From Rallus limicola (lineage: Eukaryota > Chordata > Aves > Gruiformes > Rallidae): a DNA stretch of 64,000 nucleotides. The stretch lies in assembly GCA_022605955.1 (NCBI GenBank), contig JAKCOZ010000015.1:8995287-9059286 (forward strand). The letters are read 5' to 3'. Numbering within the stretch: the first letter of the stretch is position 1; every line of letters starts with the position of its first letter. A model generated the notes under the pieces. It had not been told where the DNA came from and ran no database searches. It was given only the letters and a program-made list of their open reading frames with translations. The position numbers and the translations under genes were made by a program. Positions 13,831-26,972 of the stretch are shown piece by piece.

Positions 13831-15257
13831 GTTCAGTACAAGCTTTGTTGTTTCAGGGACAATGCTGCAAGCCAGACAGCTCCCTGGCAAGGGTATGGTA
13901 AAGGAAATTGCATGTGATCCATAGCCCAGCTGAAAAATGTCTAATGAGTTATGGAGCAGAAAGGTACGGGGGGGTGGGGGGGGGGCTTGTAGAGTGTTAC
14001 TTCAGCTTATGTGTTTTGGGAAGTTACTAAGAAATTTAATTCATATTAAATTCTCATTATTCAAAATTAAAATGTTTTATGAAAGCAAAATGTATCATTG
14101 TGGTCAATGTCAGCAGCTGGTAACTGAGGCAGGGCTCAACTTTAGCACTTGGAAATATTACTGTGTGGATTTAAGACTGTAGCAGGCAGTTCTGATTTTA
14201 TACCTCTGATTAGAAATAGACTCACACTTTTGTCCTTGTCCTTTGATGTTTTTCCTTTATCCTTTGATATTTGTCCCTCCGCTCTGGCCTTAAGGCAATG
14301 CTGCCTTCTCAGAACTGAATAAAAACACTGGTTATCAGGAAACCCCAAACCAAACAAACCTCCAAATCCAGAAGGTGGCAACCCCAGGTGACAAAAACCA
14401 TCAGACATATAAAAAGGGGATCACTAATGTGTTGATGGGGGCACCATTTTCACTGGATGCTAAAACCCACAATTAAAATATCACTAAATGCTTTACTACT
14501 TAGTTCAGAGTCTCTGTGGGAGGGCTCAGGGAAGCACAGCACCAAGTTAAATGCAGCAATTTAAACAACTAGACTGTCATGGGGTACTCTCCATACCCAC
14601 TGCAGTTTTAGACCTTTGAATTACTGTCCAAAGCACCTTTCTGGGCACATGCAGAGGTGCGTTGGCACAGGATGTACATTTGCAGGCTGTGTAGCAGATA
14701 TCTATTCACACTAGTTATAGACAAATACAGCTGTACTGTCTCCACTGGAGATACTGTTGGTACACAGCAGGAGTCAAGTCCCTTCTACAGAGAAATTTTT
14801 TTATAAAGCATCTATATTTATAAAAAAAAAACCAGAGGTGTGGTGCTTCAGAAGCATATGCTGGTACCCAGCAGTCAAATTCTTTGCTGCTCTAAACATA
14901 ATTAATTCCACAGAGAAAAACAGACATGCCACAGTTTTTTCTAAGCAATGTCTGTGGTATTAGATGCCTCCACCCATAGCATCAGCCTGCCAGACTGGGC
15001 ACTAGACCTTGCAAGGGAAGAGGTGCACTTTCCTTTTAGCACATGCCCCACAGTAGCTGACCAGGGCTCCCCATATGATGGTGGGCCATCAGTAACATAT
15101 AAAAAAGATAACAGTTGGCAAAAATATGAACAAAATCAGAATTAGCCTTTCCTGACAGAAGAAGAAAGCAAAAGTCTATCAGATGCCCAAAGCATAAGCT
15201 GCATCTAACCATATCTGCCAAAAGACTTGTAGCTGGAGAAACTTTTAGTTGGAGCTT
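13831..15257. other. Intergenic, nothing recognised
   Basis: Contains a G-rich run near 13968-13985 and otherwise AT-rich sequence without recognisable genes. Confidence 0.45.
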
Positions 15258-15815
15258 GTATCAGCAATACAGCCAGCAGGACCAGGGCAGTGACCGTCCC
15301 CTGTACTGGGCACTGGTGACACTGCACCTTGAGTGCTGTGTTCAGGTTTGGGCCCCTCACTACAAGGAGGGCATTGAGGTGCTGGAGCAGGTCCAGAGAA
15401 AGGAAATGGAGTGGTGAGAGGTCTGGAGCACAAGTCTGCTGGGGAGTGACTAAGGACCTGGGAGGAAGGGGGGTGGTTAGGAGGAGGCTGAGGGGAGACC
15501 CGATTGTTCCCTACAACTACCTTGTCTAGTGAGATGGGTGTTGGTCTCTTCTCCTAAGTAACTAGGAAGAGGACAGGAAGAAATGGTCTCAAGTTGCTGC
15601 AGGAAAGGTTTCAGTTGGGTATTAGGAAAAACAGTCAAGCACTGGACTAGATTCCCAGTGCGGTGGTGGAGTCACAATCCCTGGAGGGGATCAAAACACA
15701 TAGACATGGCACTCCGTGACATGGTTCAGTTGGCATGGTGGTGTTGGACAAACAGTTGGATTTCATGATCTTAAAAGTCTTTTCCAACCTTAAAAATTCT
15801 ATGATTCTATGAGAA
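15258..15815 (+). mobile_element. CR1 LINE 3' fragment
   Basis: Sequence matches the CR1 ORF2 tail and 3' UTR in sense: CACCTTGAGTGCTGTGTTCA, a degenerate GGTCCAGAGAAAGG, and a 3' end with two ATTCTATG-like octamers at about 15797-15812. It is 5'-truncated. Confidence 0.88.
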
Positions 15816-16645
15816 GAGCTGGAAGCCAGTGATTCCCTGATGTGACACTGCAAAGAGCTACAACCCTCTACTATCCTGTCATGAAGAAAGTCACACTTAC
15901 ACACAGGTAACATCATTCAACATGTAGCACTGATAAAATAAATGGTAACAGTCCTGTTCTTGACTGGAACACCTGCAATTCTTAGAGGCAGTAATGAATG
16001 CAAATTATATGGCAATTATAGCCCATCATGACAATGAGAATGTCCACTGACAAAGTGCTACCATAAATGAAAACCCACACCACACATGATGCCAAGAACA
16101 CAACCAGCATTCTCCTGTTTCCATCTCAGCATGCCTTCCACACAGACATCCCATATATATCCCAGATCTGCCACACTTGAAAAAGATGCTCCACATATTT
16201 GTCACTTCACTGAAACGAGCTGTATTTTTCCTGTGAGAGTGTGGCTGTTAGTTCTTAAGAGCACTGCATTTATCAGTATTTCACCTGTATGTTTTCTCTT
16301 ACAACCTTTGCTTCTTTCCCATCTCCCAGAGCTCTTCTTGCTTCCTTCCCATCTTCCCCTGCTCAGCTCAGTGCAAGGGGCCAGGGTTCAGTCACCTGGG
16401 AAGCTCCTCTTTGTCCCAAACGTGCATGGTCCCTGGCACACTGCAGTGCCACTCACAACACTTCTAGCTCCATCATCCTTGTCTTTACTTGTTAGCACTG
16501 AATGCTAAATCTTTCCTGCTGCAGACAGCTAACTAATGTCACATTGCCTCTGGAAGATGTTCTTAAGAAGAGAGTAAACCAAATGTTTTACTTGACTGGC
16601 TGATTATCTACTGCTATGTTGCATCTTTAAAATGGCAATTTATTA
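15816..16645. other. Intergenic, nothing recognised
   Basis: No gene or repeat family recognised. Confidence 0.4.
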
Positions 16646-16850
16646 TAAGCATAGATTCATAGCATTATTTATCCTGGAATAGACCCTTATGATCATTGAG
16701 TTCAACCATTAACCTCCCACTGCCAGGGCCACCACTAACCCTTGTCCCAAAGTGCCACATCTACACACTTAAAATCCCTTCAAGGATGGCTACTCACCCA
16801 CTTCCCTGGGCAGTTTGTTCCAGCATTTGACAGCATAATTCAGGTCAAAG
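16646..16850 (-). mobile_element. CR1 LINE 3' fragment
   Basis: An antisense CR1 3' end starts near TAGATTCATAG and continues through a degenerate CCCTGGGCAGTTTGTTCCAG. It is short and diverged. Confidence 0.7.
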
Positions 16851-18293
16851 AAAGAAACATTAAGAAAAATTAAATAAAAATTAAACAAACTTGGAATCAT
16901 CAAGTTGGGCTTTGAACATGTATTTAGGAATAAGGACCATGCCAGGACCAAACAAAGCAGAGTTTTGGTAAGAAATACCTGTCTCAAATAGCAACACCAG
17001 TTAGGCAAACCACAGTCCAATTTTTGCAAACACTTTTATATTTGAGTAACTCCAGAGATCTTATTGACATGAGCAGATGTCCCTGCCTGAACATCTCCAT
17101 GGTCATGCAGGAGCCAGTATGGCTAAAGAAGTATTTTATTCTGATCCTTAATTATTGCTAGTCCGGTAAGGAAGGGGATACTGCCTCCCATACCCAGTTT
17201 GCCATGTTTCAGGACAAGACTAAAATTTAATTTCATTGAACCCTTCAAAAAATAGGCCTCCTGTCCTTTCTAGCAGTTGTATGACGGTTTACTTTCAGGA
17301 GAAGAAAAAAAATCCCTCCTTTCCCTTCTCCATAGCACAGCACATTCCCCACACAAAAAGATTTTTTAACCTACCACGTTTTCAGTTTGGTGCAAACGGC
17401 CAAGCAGTAACTCAAGGTGATGCTCACCAGTAACTCACCCACTCAGGCATTGCAGGCCAGTTTCTGAAGGGAAAACCAGCCAAAGCCAAGCCCCTGCTGT
17501 TATTTGCATTGGGTGACCCAGACACCCCCAGAGGAAAATATTTCAAAAGTAAATGGAGAAATCAGACCTCAGGCAGCGCCTTTGAAAAATCTCTCCCCAA
17601 AAGCACAAAGCAAAAAGCCATCAGTAGGGTAGAGAGGTTTTGTTATCTGAAGCATCTTTATCAAATCCCTTTCCCTTGAGGAGAATGGCACCCAGCTGTG
17701 AAATGGAAGGCAGTTAATGGATGGCAGCTGCAGGAACTAAATGCATTTTCTCCTATAAATGAAAAAAAAAAAAAAAAACAAAAAAAAAGAAAAGGACCAT
17801 TTTTTTTCAGGCTGCAGAGGCTGCCTGCTGCTCTGATTCCCCAGGTATCCCATCACTTTCACAGCCTCTTAGAAGACTTTGCATATAGCCAATTCAGATG
17901 CTCTGCCCTGGGAGAAGAATTACTCCTTCCTGAGTAACACTGGCAAAAATACTCATGTCAAACAGCTGTGCACAAAGGTAGCTGAAAAGGCTGGAGATGA
18001 CCTACTGTTCCAGTGATGGCTGTGATAGACCAGGTCTCTGGGGTGCAGACTGCCCTTCCAGCCTCTCCTGTGGGCACAAGACCTCTGCCCAGCCCCAGGT
18101 CAAGGAAGGGCAGGTTGGAAGGATGCACCTAGGGGGGGGACACAGGCTAACATCCCACTGGAATATCGCCTCTCCCATAGCTTGGTTCAGCTACTCCCAG
18201 CCTCTCTGGGTAACTTTTACCATTTTGCTACTTCCTCATTTAGGCAGAACTGCTGGTGTGCAATGGCCTCTCCCAACTATGACTGTAGATCTC
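16851..18293. other. Intergenic, nothing recognised
   Basis: Contains a purine/A-rich run at 17762-17790. No gene recognised. Confidence 0.4.
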
Positions 18294-18668
18294 AGAGTCA
18301 CAGGATCACAGTGTGCATTAGGTTGGCAGGGACCTTTAAAGGCCATTGAGTCTAACCCCCCTGTAGTGAGTAGGGACACCTTTAGATCAGATTGCTCAAA
18401 GCTTCATCAAGCCTGACCTTGAATGTCTCCAGGGATGGGACCTTCACCATCTCTCTGGGCAACCTGTGCCAGGGTCTCATCAGCCTCAGAGTGAAGAACT
18501 TCTTCCTAATGTCTGATCTAAACCTCCACTGCTCTAGTTTCAAACCACTTCCTTTTGTCCTATCGCTACATGCCCTTGGAAACAGTCCCTCCCCAGCTTT
18601 CCTGTGGGTCCCTTCAGGGACTGGAAGGGGCTCTGACGTCTCCCTAGAGCCTTCTCTTCTCTTTGAGA
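18294..18668 (-). mobile_element. CR1 LINE 3' fragment
   Basis: Antisense CR1 3' region, with elements such as GGGACCTTTAAAGGCCATTG, CTGGGCAACCTGTGCCAGGG and GTGAAGAACTTCTTCCTAAT. It ends next to the ERVK-like LTR at 18712. A related CR1 copy in the opposite orientation is at 26509-26972. Confidence 0.88.
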
Positions 18669-18711
18669 AACAGATGCTGAGGTGGCATCTCCACTTCTGG
18701 CAGACAGCTGG

Positions 18712-19372
18712 TGTTTCCTGTGATGCCTCGGAAAGCCAGAATCAAAACTCAGTAGCCTTGGTGACTATGAAGAAGGAATCCTTTATTGCAGCGCTGGGCA
18801 CACAGGGGATCAATCGCTCTTCCGAATGTGTGCGCCCAGTAAAGCCAAATTGCTCATATTTATACAGATTAACTATACACATTCATTACATTTTCTAAGA
18901 GAAGGCTGGGTTATGCAAATTATTTCCAGGAAGTCATTTATATTCATTCCTCCCAGACAGAGCATGCTCAGTGACACTGAGGGGGTCTCCTGATGGTCTT
19001 CAGGGACGAAGGCTGGATGTCTTCCTTGCTCTCAGCGCATGCTCTTTACATTTCTTCTCCATGGTTACCTGAGCTCAAAAACACATTCCCTTTCACTGAA
19101 AACAAGATATACTCTGTCTCTTAATTGGTCGTTAGTCTCATTATTTATGACTCCCCTATCTCCTCTGGATCCTGCAAGACTGTTGCACTGTTACGGCTAA
19201 GCTTTCTAGCTGCTTTCATGAAACAGCTCATATGATTGCAGCAAAATTCTGCTAAAATCCCAAACTAATCTATTCTTAAACCCAGGAAAATTCTTATATT
19301 AAAGTTATATTAATTGCCTCTTAAGCTACACCTACATCAATCTATTCAGCATGATTACATTTCATTGAATCA
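18712..19372 (-). mobile_element. Apparent solo LTR of an ERVK-like retrovirus
   Basis: The 661-bp element starts TG and ends CA. Read on the minus strand it has a TATA-like TATAAAT near 18862-18855 and an AATAAA signal (plus TTTATT at 18782-18787) before a short 3' end, as expected for U3-R-U5. No polypurine tract or internal sequence flanks it, so it looks like a solo LTR. No obvious target-site duplication was seen. The U3 part closely resembles the ERV fragment at 53632-54008. Confidence 0.75.
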
Positions 19373-22300
19373 CCAGTGATGTTTGTGGGGTTGAATTTCT
19401 CTTCTATTCAGTTGTTGGGTTTTTTCCCCATGTGTTTAGGATGCTTGTCTAGCCAGCAAATCTTCAAAAGGCTCAACTCCAGCTTTAGATCAAACACTTG
19501 CAGATGACCACAACCTCCTTTACTAGAGCATTATCATCATAGTCTTCAGCACAATTCCTGCCATAATTCTTTCTCCTGCATGGTTGCATTCCCCATATTC
19601 CCACTTGGAATGCTTCACTGCATCACCCCTGCTTTGCTGTCATATCTGGGCTACAAAAATATCTCAGAACACACTTATTTTTTGCAGGCTTTGGGCCTGT
19701 CTGTCTGTCACTGGGTCACCAGGAGCAGCTGGACAAGCTTGCTGTCCTGCACCCCAGCTTATTTTCCCACAGGATGACTGCAGCTGCAACACTATGAGAT
19801 GCTGAAGTACATCCTTAGCACTTTGCAGACATTAAGGAGGACAAGCCCTGGTGCTGCGTGCCCAGAGAGGGAAACTGCAGATGCCTGAGAAGAGCTGTCA
19901 TCACAGAAGGAATGCAAGTAAAAAGACTGTGTTCAGCAGAGAAGGGTAGAAGTGGTAAGACCTGACCAGTGAACAATAGTTGCATTGGTACAGAGATGCC
20001 TCCACACCTACTTTGTTGAGAAGCAGTAGGTCTTGCATCACTGAAAATGGGTTTAATTATACACTCGAGTGACAAATGATTCCTACAAATATTCATTTAC
20101 TGAAAAAAAAAATCCAAGGATAAAATTTATGGGTACTAGGTTTGTCAGAGCAACGCCACTGATGTCAATCCTCACCAACTGGGAGGAAGATGTGCCTTTT
20201 TTACCAGAACACTAGGAGCCTTCAATGTGTTCTGCTAACGTTCTTGAGCCATCACATAGCACTGCTCTCTCTGTCCTGCCAATAACTGAGGGAGTGGTAG
20301 CTGTAAGCAGAAGGCCGCCTCAGGTCAATTGTACGTGGGCTCTTGATCCTATCAATTTTTCCAACCATGACACTTACTGTGCCAAGCATGGTTTTAGCAG
20401 CACACAGTACTCTCCCGTAGTACAGAATCCTGTGCAGCAGCTTGCCCCAAGCAGAGATGTTTTTATTTTTTCTAGAATAAAGTCAGTATAAGATTATAAG
20501 GGATTTATTCACATTTTGAGGAAAATAATATTTTAATATAAAGCAATAAAGTATAATTTAAATATAAAAATAATTTTGCAAAGACAAATACGATATATTG
20601 TAATTCTTCCCTCTCCCTATAGCATCAATCCAAGACACATTCACCTGGCTGCTTAAGAACATTATTAACTGTAAATTCTTCAGAGTAATGAGACTTAATC
20701 ATCCCTTTCATAATTACCCCTACTCCCTGGGCCTGGGAGTTTGTGATTGAAGGTAAGCATAATCTGACCTGAGACAAGAGTGCAGGAAAAAGAGGGTGTG
20801 GAGATTACTGACAAGGAGAGAAAGGTAAGAGCAATTGCTCAGCCAGCCAAGCTTTTTGGGAAGGATTATAAAAAAGGAAAAACAACTTCAGTGTGGAAAT
20901 GGAGAAGTTACCAGGAGAGAGCAGGGCAGCTGTGACAGAATTAGCAACTGTGCAGCTCCTGGGGGTGGCTGAAATAATGAAGAGTGTTTGTTCAGTGCTT
21001 CATCTTTAGGAAGACAAGGAAAAAGAGCAGGAATGAAGAAATAGCTGGGAATATGGTGGCAGAAACAGACAAAAGGGGGAAATACGGTCTCTTGGGTTCC
21101 AGGAGATGACTGTAGTGGGAAAAGTTGAATAAAATACTGCCACTGACTGCTGTCATTCCTTGCCCTCACCGTTCCCCAGCACTGCCTGACTCTGGTACAG
21201 GTCTGGTAACATAATGCCATGACAGAAGGTTGTGCAGTGTGCCGGCAGAGGGCCTCAAGTGGGGTGTGGGTCCTCTGGCCATGCTCTGCTCCAACTGGGG
21301 CTGGTGGCACGGGAAGGAAGACGTAGGGGATGTTGAGATGAGTTTTGTGTCCTCTCAAGTCCATTTTGTTCCTTGCAAGGGGTGACCCCCGGGCAGAATC
21401 AGGTGAGACTTCCATCTAGTGAGCACCTGGGCAGGTCCATGCTGCTCTGCACCAAGGTCTGGGCCATGGGCTGCCTCTCGCTTCTCACTCTTTAAGAAAA
21501 AGCTCCTAGAAACAGCACCAGCCAATTCTTATGCATCAGTCCTGCTGGGATCAGCTTACCCAGGAGAAAAGCTCTCAGGTTTCTACCTGGGTATGCAAAT
21601 TCAGAAAGTTCAATCTGATTGCACAGGTTGCTGAGAACATGATGCCTTGGGACATAGGTATTTCATCCAGGAGTGCTAAGGTAGAGTTTAGACGTGGCTG
21701 ACAGGCTTCAACAGCTCATTTCCAAACCTAATCCCAGTTCCATCGAAGCTCATCCGAAGTTTAGATGAACAGATAGATCAGGGATAATGAGTCACCTGCA
21801 GGCTGAGTAAAAATGAATGTAAAGTCTTCCTTGCCATTCGGTATATGTACCAAATGGCATTCAGTATATGTACCGAATGGCATGTCAAAGGGGAAAAACC
21901 CCACTGTTTTTCTAAGTGTTAAAACTCATTCTGAAGAAAAAAGGAACTGCCTGATCACCTTGAAAATACCCAGAGGGGATTTCAGAAGAGAAGTTTCTCC
22001 CATCTGTTCTATACAACCACCACAGTAAAACCCAGAGAAACTGTCTGGCAGCACCAACACACTTAATGCAGATTGCAAGAATGAGTCGGATGCTTTTTTC
22101 CTGTTTTTTACAGCTGTGAGGATTAAAAGTTGACATGCTTTTGCTAGGAACACTGAAATCCTTCTATTTCAAGCCTCTACACACAGATTGTCAAGAGAAA
22201 TTTAACAAACAAAACACAAATACTCAAGTCCCAGACCCTAAAGTGAGATAATATCTCTACTCTGCTTTCTGAACAGCTGGTGGATTTGACCAGCTGAATC

Positions 22301-23525
22301 ACTTCAGGTGACCTCTATGATCTGCAAGGAAAATTTCCAAGAAAAGAGATAAATCAGCTGATGAATTAGCACAAATGCTCTGATTAGGCTGGTCTGGAAA
22401 GGGGAGAAGGGAAAGGGAAAGAAGGGAGATTATATACATTCAGATTTCAGCTTTGTTATTCAAATCGATCTGCACAGCTCTTGAAATTGCTGTTGCTAGA
22501 GCTGCTACTCCATTTCCTATGGATCATTGCCATTCTCAATTCTGCTCTGTCCTTTATAGTCAGCAACTGCTCTTTCCATGAGAATGTGAAACCCAGGCAG
22601 TGCTCTGGCTTCCAGGTGCACTGTGGATGGAGGTGTTTGACACAGTTACATTGTAGTCAATTCAGAATTTATTAATAGCATAAAGTAAATTAAAGGTTAA
22701 ATTTTAACAGCACTTAATGACTGACTAATTTTAAAGGTTTACATGTAATCTGTAAAATATATTATTATCAAAACAGCAATTTAATTACAGATCCAAAGAT
22801 GACAAGATTCACACTACTTTGCTATAAGGTATCTTAAATCGGAGTGTATAGCTAGACATACATGCACATACATATATTTTTATATATATAAAAACATAAA
22901 ACATAAGACAAACAAGTGCAAACAAATGAACAGAAATACTTGGCCCCAGCGATATATGCCACCAACACGCGAGTGTGTGTATTTAAACACATATGTAAGC
23001 AGTGAGGCGGATGAAGGCTGCTTGTAGCTGAAATTTCCCTCCTCACATTTAGAATAAATACTCACAGTGTATCAGCGTTCCCCGGCGGGTGATGGCTGGG
23101 ACTCAAGAACCTGGCTTCCCCTGGCAGGTGACTCTTGCAAGGTTTGTTTGTGCCTCCGATACGTCCCAGCTCAGGGTGGGGAGATGCTGGTCACAGCCCG
23201 CTGGGATCCAGGAGGAGAGCTCCAAGGGTCTCGCTCAGAATTGCTGTTTATGGGGTCTGAGGTAACTGACTTTTCTCAGGTACTTTTCCATTCCAGCCCA
23301 GCTCGGACAGTGACATGTTCTGGTGCTTTCCACCTGCTGCGCAGACTCAGAACTTCTCTGGCATCACCTGCTCTAGGCTGCAGCCCAGGTACAGGCGTAC
23401 CAGGTTGTCTGGAGGTGATTAATTGTTGTTATTGTTCCAGAGTAATGAAGGAACAAGAATGTCACAGTTCAAGCACAGACATACCAGGTAATTGTTGCTA
23501 CCAAGTGAGCAAGAACCAGACACAT
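19373..23525. other. Intergenic, no gene recognised; tandem palindrome inside
   Basis: No coding evidence. It contains the tandem palindromes at 21834-21880 (listed separately) and an AT-rich stretch with TATA/CATA repeats at 22855-22905. Confidence 0.45.
21834..21880. repeat. Two tandem near-palindromes
   Basis: Two adjacent units of about 23 bp each read CATT(C/T).GTA around a TATG centre and TACC.AATGG. Each unit can fold as a hairpin (arm CCATT..GGTA against TACC..AATGG), and the two are near-identical direct copies. Confidence 0.7.
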
Positions 23526-23805
23526 CACAGAATCACATAAAGATCGCAAACGATGGGGGTTGGCAGTGACCTCTGGAGATCATCCAGTCCAACCCCCTGC
23601 CAGACCAGGGACACCTCAAGCAGGCTGCACAGGACAGCGTCCAGGTGGGCTTTGAATGTCTCCAGAGATGGAGACTCCACAGCCTCTCTGGGCAGCCACT
23701 CCAGGGCTCTGCCACCCTCCCAGGGAAGAATTTCCTCCTCATGTTTAGGTGGAACTTCCTATAGTCAAGTTCATGCTCATCACCCATTTGCCCAGAAACT
23801 GAAGA
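23526..23805 (-). mobile_element. CR1 LINE 3' fragment
   Basis: Antisense CR1 3' end: ATCATCCAGTCCAACCCCCT near the left edge, then CCTCTCTGGGCAGCC and AAGAATTTCCTCCTCATGTT. Confidence 0.9.
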
Positions 23806-25099
23806 ATTCTTTTATGATTACTTAGCAAAAATATGTGACTTCAAGTGTTTAAAGCCTAGGAGATTTCAGTATATCCAGGCTACTGACAATACTGTTGAAC
23901 ACAACTGTCTTCTGCTTAGTAATTCCCAGCATCTGATAAGGCCGTGCATGGCCAGGCCATGCTCAGGGAGTGGTGGCTCACATCTTTCACTGGTAACAAG
24001 TTGTTGTTATCAGATAATCTGGGTGTTTGTCATATGTCTACAGTGTTAAATATTTAATTATTGTCTCCTGTATAGCGTATGTGTAGTCTATGTCCTAAAA
24101 CCCTTAAAGGTTTAACCAAAACCCTTCATGTTTATGCTCCATTTCTCCATGAGGCTGCTGAACACAAATGGCACTGTTCTGTTATCCATTATAAATCTGT
24201 TAAACCAAATAAACCATTATTTTCAATGTAATGTTACTTAAAGCTTTTGTCATTTTTATTTTGTCTGTTTGCTAACAGTCTTTAGAAGTAAAAATAGAAG
24301 GGAGAAAGATCAAGCAGCAACAGAAATAACCAGAACATTTCCCCATCCCTCCTCCCCAGGGACATATCCCATTGTTTCATGGGGACATTTTGCCAGCCTT
24401 AGTCTTTCTGGATTAAATCAAATGAAACTTCAGCTTAACCATAGAAAATTACAAGAAGTTCTGACTTTTTGTATGCCTGATACCAACTGTGATTCTTTCC
24501 CGTTAAAGAAAAAATTAAAAAATCAAGAAATAAGTTTGTTTTAAGATCATAAGCTGACATAGGTCACACATATTTCTCAGATCCTGGTAGGAAAAAAATT
24601 TTTTTATACTTGTTGGTTTGCATCTTTTCTACTATGTCAAGTTCTTGGCCATCCCTGCTAGCCTGAATGCTTCCCAGATAGTCCTGTTTGCCTGTGACAT
24701 CCTGAATTGCACTGACAGTCTTATTAGAGCAATCACATTGATTTGTGACAAATGCAATTGTTCTCCATGAAAAAGACTTAATGTTAGGGAGCTTTTTAAG
24801 TTAACTTCTTTACAATGAGCACATTCAAGTAACAGTAAAAGTAATTTTGCTATTGTAACATAAATAGAAGTAGTAAGCAACCTCTTCTACCTATTCAATC
24901 CTTGCACTCTATTTGCAGTCAAAGCATCTACCTTCAGGCACAGACATCGAAACATACAGCACCTTGCATTTGCTCATATGGTTGACTGGAATAAATAGGA
25001 GAAAGACTGTATTAACCCTGAATAGCACAGCACTAGCTACAGAACAGATGTGCTGCTACGTGAGAGCACAGTTCAAGCTCTGGTTTTACCTTTGTCAGT
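23806..25099. other. Intergenic, nothing recognised
   Basis: AT-rich, with short chance open frames only. Confidence 0.45.
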
Positions 25100-25590
25100 C
25101 AGTTAATAGCAGACATAATCAAGACAGGAATATTCAAGATGGTAAATCTCCCCTCTACTGATTTAAAATCATTAGTCCTTGTCCTGTTGCAACACGTCTT
25201 ACTAAAAGGTCTGTCCCCATCTTTCTTATAAGCTCTCTTTAAGTATTGAAAGGCCACAATCAGGTCTCTCCGGAGCCTTCTCTTCTCCAGGCTGAACCAC
25301 CCCAACTTCCTCAGCCAGTCTCCAGAGCAGAGGTGCTCCAGCCCTTGGATCATCCCCATGGCCTCCACTGGACTTGCTCCAATAGCTCCATGACCTTCTT
25401 GTCCTGGGGACCCCCAAGCTGGAACAGCACTGCAAGGTGGAGTCTCCTGATAGAGGAGCAGAGGGGCAGAATCCTGCCCCGCTCCCCTCTAGACCTGCTG
25501 GTCACACTGCTGGGGATGCAGCCCAGGACATGGCTGGGTTTCTAGGATGACAGCGCACGTTGCCAGGTCAAAAATTAATTAGTGATCCCC
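25100..25590 (-). mobile_element. CR1 LINE fragment
   Basis: Antisense CR1 ORF2 tail: GAGCCTTCTCTTCTCCAGGC, CCAGAGCAGAGGTGCTCCAG and TTCTTGTCCTGGGGACCCCC. It is truncated on both sides. Confidence 0.88.
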
Positions 25591-25851
25591 ACACCTAAAA
25601 AGAGTGATTGATTGATTGATTACAACACTGCACAAAAGTGCAGTGGCTTTGTATCTTAAAGATCTATCACTGATTAGGCCACAAAGAGCATAACAAGTTA
25701 CATCTCCACACAAAGTCATGTAATACTGTCATGCTTTTAGAATTACAAAGTCAGATGATAACAGAGCATCTTACTAAGTCCTATCTGTTTCAGTTTGTCT
25801 GTTTATATTTCAGTTTATCAATTTATTATTTTTTCAGTTTATCTGTTTCAG

Positions 25852-26132
25852 TTGTCTGTGGAGATAGGACAAGGGGCAATGGCTTCAAGTTGGAGAATAG
25901 GAAGTTCCTCACCAATATGCAGAAGAACTTTTTCACAGTGAGGGTGACAGAGCCCTGGGACAGGCTGCCCAGGGGGGTGTAGAATCTCCTCTGGAGATAT
26001 TCAAGACTCATCTGGACGCTGACCTGTCTGACCTGTCCTAGGGAGCTGCTTTGGCAGGGGGGTTGGACCCAATGCTCTCTGGAGGTCCCTTCCAACTCCT
26101 ACAATTCTGTGAATCTATTCTGTGAATCTGTG
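25852..26132 (+). mobile_element. CR1 LINE 3' fragment
   Basis: Sense CR1 3' region (GATAGGACAAGGGGCAATGG, GACAGGCTGCCCAGGGGGG), ending in ATTCTGTGAATCT repeats typical of the CR1 3' octamer array. Confidence 0.88.
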
Positions 26133-26508
26133 GTCCATGTTAAAAAAAACAAGTCCTACAGGTTCCATTGTGTTAGCTGGTGAAGCCAAGCACAGGAAGC
26201 ATCTTTAAAAAGCCAAACCCCTGAATGTCATTATTCTGTTCGCAACTTTAACAGACTAATCTGACCAGCCTGATTTATTGGGCACTAGATGAGAGACAAA
26301 CCACTCCATGCAGATGAATGGTTCCTGATGCACAAGCATCTTCTATGTATAACCTGATGCAAGAAGGGTCATAGGTACTGAGAAAGAATTCTCCCCAAAA
26401 CCGGCTTAATTTTGATTCTTTGCTTATGTGGTTGATATTGGCATAGCACTGAGAGAAGCGGGGATAAAAGACAACAGATAATCAGGGCTGATATTTGGTT
26501 TTCTTTGG

Positions 26509-26972
26509 GTCCAGAGGACTGCTACAAGGATGACCCAAGGGCTGGAGCACGTCTCCTACAAAGACAGCCTGAGAGAGTTGGGCTTCTTCAGCCTGGAGAA
26601 GAGAAGGCTCCAGGGAGACCTCAGAGCCCCTTCCAGTCCCTGAAGGGACCCACAGGAAAGCTGGGGAGGGACTGTTTGCAAGGGCTTGTAGTGATAGAAT
26701 GAGGGGAAATGGTTTGAAACAAGAGCAGGCAAGGTTTAGATCAGACATTAGGAAGAAGTACTTCACTCTGAGGGGGGTGAGACCCTGGCACAGGCTGCCC
26801 AGAGAGGTGGTGGAGGCCCCATCCCTGGAGACATTCCAGGTCAGGCTTGATGAAGCTCTGAGCAACCTGATCTAGTGGAGATGGCCCTGCTCACTGCAAG
26901 CCAGTTGGATTAGATGGCCTTTAAAGGTCCCTGACAACCTAACACAGTCAGTGATTCTGTGATTCTACAATT
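26509..26972 (+). mobile_element. CR1 LINE 3' fragment
   Basis: Sense CR1 3' region (GCCTGGAGAAGAGAAGGCTC, CAGGCTGCCCAGAGAGGTGG), ending in GTGATTCTGTGATTCTAC. Confidence 0.9.

Noticed and set aside
20888..21415. 175-codon open frame on the minus strand
   Set aside because: Isolated, low-complexity and with no motif; probably chance.
25603..25621. Short TGAT repeat as a microsatellite locus
   Set aside because: Only about four units; common background.
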